Assembly: GCA_012932295.1 (NCBI GenBank)
Contig: JAAONU010000001.1
Location: 46,163,134-46,227,133, forward strand
Source: Cyclina sinensis
Lineage: Eukaryota > Mollusca > Bivalvia > Venerida > Veneridae
Reading direction: 5' to 3'
Length of the DNA: 64,000 nucleotides
Positions 59,805 to 64,000 of the stretch are shown in pieces; the first letter of the stretch is position 1; the number at the start of each line of letters is the position of its first letter. The notes under the pieces were generated by a model that was not told where the DNA came from, ran no database searches, and was given only the letters and a program-made list of their open reading frames with translations. The position numbers and the translations under genes were made by a program.

Positions 59805-61914
59805 GTTGAAAGAAAGTCCAAGTGGAAGTTGAATTTATATTTTTATTATTCATGATAATATAATGATGTATTTTCTTAATAGTGGTAGAAACATGCATCA
59901 ATATTTAAAAAAGTAAAACTGATAACGTCCACCAATTTATAAGTTAACTTTATTTTTATTAGAATCCGGGGTAAATAACCAAAAAAGAAGAATTATTCAA
60001 TTTTTCACTGTTTATAAAACAATAGCTCATACATGTAAGTACAAACTTAAGTTTGCTTACATCAGTTGTATGATAAACATGTACATAACTTTACTAATTG
60101 AGTGAATTTATGTATGTAATCAATACATAAAACCACCGGCGAAAACAACCGCTGTGAATGTTATTCACTGAATCAGTGTATTAACAATTTTCTATACTTT
60201 GTTATTTCTTACTGGTGATTGTAAATAATAAAACAGAATAAAATAGTGTCGTATTTTTGTTAAAAGAAGAATTTGGGTATTTTCTTTGCCATCTCTACAG
60301 CTGGCACAGGGTGAACAATAAAAAGGTATCTAAAAACATATTCTGCACTTTTTCGTTTATGAAATGATATCACTAGAATTACTAGTGGTACAAAGTAATT
60401 GATATCCGTCCATTTCGCAACAATACATATATTTACAAATGACTTCCAGTCTGGCTATAGAATAAAAACTCAACATAAATTATTCAACAAGTCTACTCGT
60501 TGGTGAGCAAAAATGAATATCTTTAATGATTACGATATAAAAGCAAAATGTTCATTTAATACAGTTCCACCTGTTTTATCTATAGTCTAGACCATTCAAA
60601 AAACAGGCAATTAATTTATTATGGAGTTTATTACTGAGCATTGTCTTTTTTGTACTTGCTTCCGCCCCGTCCCTTCTACCAACCCCCTTGCCCTCAAGGG
60701 TTACATGAAAGTTCGCTGCTTTACCTCTTAGAAGTACATTGTAATATTCTTACTTAGCTAATATTGAAGTCAAATAAAAAAAATGCTTTGTGAATACGCC
60801 AACTGAACCCTCAGTGATATTGTAATTCGCTAAATCTGGTTAAACATTAACTTTTGAATACAATCTAAGATAAAACTAGCTTCAGCTTGCATATTGCTTT
60901 TAAAGAAAGTATTTTTCATCAAGATTCAGCTTTGAGTAGATTTTCTTACTTTCTTCTTGTGTTACAGGCATAAACTAAAAATGCATTAATTCTAAACTAC
61001 TTGTGTCTAAACAATAACATGTAATAGCAATGATATTACGAGTGATGGGGCTGAGTTATGTAAGGCATAGACAGCAACTGTGCAAGAGCACAGGTTCAAT
61101 ATTTCATGTACCAGTATATAAACAGTAACTTGTTCATCTACTCAAATAATTATATATAAAATGGTTTTCATGTGCAAGTTTCAATGGCATTTTCATAAAC
61201 CTAACAGTCATTCGTGAGAAATCATTCACATCTTAACAGTTCCTCTTCTTGCCATAAAAATAAGATATCGTATTTGATGATAAAGAATAAAAACTGATGT
61301 ACTTAAACTTATACAATACATAGTTTTCCCCCTTTAAACTCGCAAGCATACCGAGCCGTTCCTATTCTTAAAGGTAGAATCCCTCCTTCGCCTCCCCCCT
61401 CCGCCTTCCCTGATATCAATAACTTCGGTAGATTTTAGCTATACATATTTGTCCGTTTCAAATGAGTCCTTAAATAGTTGGTATGTATGAAACTTAGGTG
61501 TATTGTCCACTGTTTGTTGCCACTGGTGGTAACTGAACCCTCCTAAGTTTTGAAGAGTCACTGAGATGAATAGTACCTTTGACGTAACAACTGTTCAAGT
61601 AACAAGAAACCTATGTTTTAATTATAAGTATAAAGCCACCAGAGCTTCTCTGTGCATTAACATGTTGAATCTTTCTGTTCTTACCATCAATTTTAATGGT
61701 AATGTTGCCTCAAAGATGTCTTTTATATAATGAAAAGATATCCGCACTTATAGCGTTTATTAACGCGGTTCTAAATTCATGATTATCTGAAGCCTAGTCA
61801 CTGACGTTGAGATGTGATAATGAACTATGGGGATGGTAAATATCATAATGTTGTTCGTTTGAATCCGCCGCAACAGTTTTTTGGTTACCGTTCTCGCTTA
61901 ATACCTGACATACG
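59805..61914. other. Intergenic, no gene recognised
   Basis: AT-rich sequence with pyrimidine-rich patches near 60660-60690 and 61380-61410. No exon, array or RNA gene supported. Confidence 0.5.
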
Positions 61915-62276
61915 TTAAAGGGACTGGCTCACAAAATTTAACTGAAATTTATTTTCTTTAGAATTTAAGACAAGTTAATATACTATCGAAAAAACATAAA
62001 TTATGTTTCTATACACATGAAAAGTAGAAAAAAAGTTTTGATTTTATCAGGATTCCAACCCCTGCCCTTTCGGACTGCAAAATAAAGACCGACGCTCTAC
62101 ACCGATATAATTGTGTAAAACTGTAAAGTTTAATGTTTTTCTGTAACAAAAAGTGGGTCAGTAACTTAGTGTAGATACGTTCTTCACAATTACAGCTGGA
62201 ATTTCCAGATATAAAGACATTTTCTCTTTTTTTTTCTTTTTTCATCATCGGGCTATCTGTGAGTCAGTCGATTTAA
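61915..62276 (-). mobile_element. TTAA-flanked inverted-repeat element with internal tRNA-like promoter, copy 2
   Basis: TTAA at 61915-61918 and 62273-62276 bounds termini AGGGACTGGCTCACA and (reverse strand) ATCGACTGACTCACAGA. The copy is reversed relative to 44610-45044: its 'gatagcccgatgatg' end is at the right, and the tRNA-like segment lies on the minus strand at about 62038-62110, with a degraded B box GGTTGGAATCC and 'cggtgtagagcgtcggtc'. It is shorter (362 versus 435 bp) and more diverged in the B box. Confidence 0.78.
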
Positions 62277-63183
62277 CGTTTACGGTCACTAGTAACAACT
62301 GGGAAGATATGATTGTGATGATTGCCATTATCCGTTCTGCATACGACTCCTACTTTTTTAGTAGAAGCTGCTGTGTTAGAGGATACTCTTTACGTCACTG
62401 TATCTACACTTATTTTTTAAATAAAACAAGAAATATAGGGAGTCGATCGGGATTGCAGTAACAGAGATTGCGTTTTACAATTTTCGACTGTGTTGTACAG
62501 TTTTAAATTATATTGTAGTTAATTATATTGTATATTTATATACATTCTTATAATAGTATTGTAAAAAAAACAAAGATGTCATTATCAAATAAACTGTAAT
62601 TCGTTTAGAATGATTTATCAAAATTTCGTGAATACGAAGCGTATTTTTCATTTTCATATTATTTGGCTATTTGCCATATAATCTAAGTCAAAGCACAGAG
62701 AGTACTGTCAGAAGCGAAAGTTAAAATGTGTGAAGATTGTTCTTTGTCTCTGCACCCATGTGATAAGAATCATATCATTTTTTTTCAATTGCTTTTTAGA
62801 TATGCTCTAGAAAAGCATAATTTCAACATAAAAGTAATGCAGATAATCCAAAAATGAGCCAAGGTAGAGTCTTTGTTGGGACTTCCTTGTCACATAAGTG
62901 TGACCATTGTATAAAGTATAAACTCAATCCCGCAAGTATTTTCTGAGTTGTGGCGTACAGATGTGACGGGAGACACTATGGTCATTTGAGACTCTAATAA
63001 GAGCATCGCATGCGGTGCCAACGCTTGTATGTTAAGAGCAACGACTTAATAAAATAGATTTCAAGAGACTCAGTGTTATGGTGCTATTCAATAATTGCTG
63101 TGACGCACTTCACTTCAGATGAGTAACTTTGTGATTGTAGATGTTCAAGACATTAGTATTTATACATAAGTTTATTTTCCATG
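62277..63183. other. Intergenic, probable repeat-derived
   Basis: No gene. The part from about 62860 ('gagttgtggcg.acag.tgtgacgg', 'gttaagagcaacgac') has the look of a dispersed element leading into the tandem units that follow. Confidence 0.4.
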
Positions 63184-63700
63184 TGAAAAAGGGCATAACT
63201 CTAGAAACACTGATCTCTCAGTAATGTTCATTGTACCTTGTCCCCAGTAGCAAGTATGCCAAGAATGAGTACAATAATTTTGATAGTTTTCAAAATTTTC
63301 AATAACCAATTTCAACAAAAATTTTAAGTTGAAATGGGTCAGAATTTTAAAAGCAGCTTTCAGAGTAATGCCCTCGTCTTACAACTGTGCCCTGTTCTAA
63401 GAAGCAAATATTTCAAGTTTTGTATTGATACCTTTGATAGATTTGAAATCATTCCACTAAATAACCAATTCTGACAAAAATTCTAAGTTAAAAAGGGGCT
63501 TAACTCTTAAATATATTTCAGAATAATGCCCATTGTCTTACTACTGCACCTTTTCATTATAAGCAAGTATATCAACTTCTGTGGTGAAACCTTTCAATGT
63601 TTCAGGAACGGGCTACGTCAAAGTTTTTGCACGACAACGAAGACGACCTAGCGATCATAATAGCTCGAGTTTTTCTTTGGAACAGATAAGCTAAAAATAG
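63184..63700. repeat. About 150-bp tandem repeat (three units) with terminal hairpin-like end
   Basis: Three diverged units start near 63184, 63331 and 63490, each beginning with a 'gggcataactct'-like block and carrying 'aataatgcccattgt' and 'aaccaattt.aacaaaaatt' blocks. They end in 'acgacaacgaagacgacctagcgatcataatagctcgag', then a short stem (AGCTCGAG...AGCTAAAAA). Tandem units followed by a terminal hairpin recall non-autonomous Helitron-like elements of bivalves. This is a family-level inference only. Confidence 0.6.
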
Positions 63701-64000
63701 GGGAAATACCATAGTGATCTCTATGAATCTGAAATACTTGACCATAGCTTATAACCAAGTCAAGAGAAACACAGAAATAAATATATTTTGTGTAAGTAAC
63801 CTGTTTATAAAAAGGCAAAAAAATCATGTGAGCAAATAATTAAGATATGAAATCAGTAGATAAATAACCTGAAATGTATAAAAATAATACTCAAAATATA
63901 AATTGCCGCCTTAAATGCAATTATACTGACAACACAAAAGTTAATAGAACCTAATTTCTTAACTCCATGACCATGTTCAAAACATTCAGTGATGTTTTAA
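63701..64000. other. Window end, nothing recognised
   Basis: AT-rich, no feature supported. Confidence 0.5.

Overview
The window is eukaryotic nuclear DNA: AT-rich, intron-rich, with GT-AG splice sites, AATAAA signals and a high load of old mobile elements and tandem repeats. The repeat types (a roughly 145-bp 'ccataacttct / ggtcaaggtcacag' array, a 'gacccc...ggggcca' repeat, tRNA-derived SINE-like pieces) and the gene content point to a bivalve mollusc. The species cannot be named from the sequence. Gene models were built by hand from splice sites, reading phase and comparison between paralogues, so exon edges are inferred.

Region 1-9.1 kb has no gene: a decayed non-LTR retrotransposon (minus strand), an odd array of short repeats, a 2.4-kb inverted duplication rich in tRNA-like B boxes, and an 18-bp minisatellite. 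Region 9.1-37 kb is a cluster of three paralogous SLC22-type (major facilitator superfamily) organic ion transporters. A is on the minus strand (9143-17568). B (20037-25890) and C (30191-37039) are on the plus strand, so A and B are head to head and B and C are in tandem. All three have eight coding exons with identical lengths for exons 2, 4, 5, 6 and 7 (422, 135, 83, 118, 73 bp) and a splice acceptor just before the ATG. A and B are intact (510 and 512 aa). C is one base short in exon 1. A mariner relic and a 104-bp tandem array lie between B and C. A 1342-bp element with terminal inverted repeats, a 9-bp target duplication and an internal 57-bp satellite sits in intron 6 of C.

Region 37.9-39.2 kb is a 74-bp tandem array. 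Region 39.9-46.9 kb (minus strand) is a four-exon gene for a secreted 160-aa protein with three six-cysteine domains, one per exon. Its intron 2 holds a 2-kb 54-bp tandem array. Intron 1 holds a TTAA-flanked inverted-repeat element with a tRNA-like promoter inside; a second copy lies at 61.9-62.3 kb.

Region 48-55.5 kb holds a bivalve-type tandem array, a CR1/Jockey-like retrotransposon fragment, a Tc1-like transposase fragment, and a possible CRE-containing promoter with a candidate first exon. Region 56.1-59.8 kb holds a 576-bp, nearly identical direct duplication followed by a broken rhodopsin-family GPCR gene. The rest to 64 kb is repeat-rich intergenic DNA.
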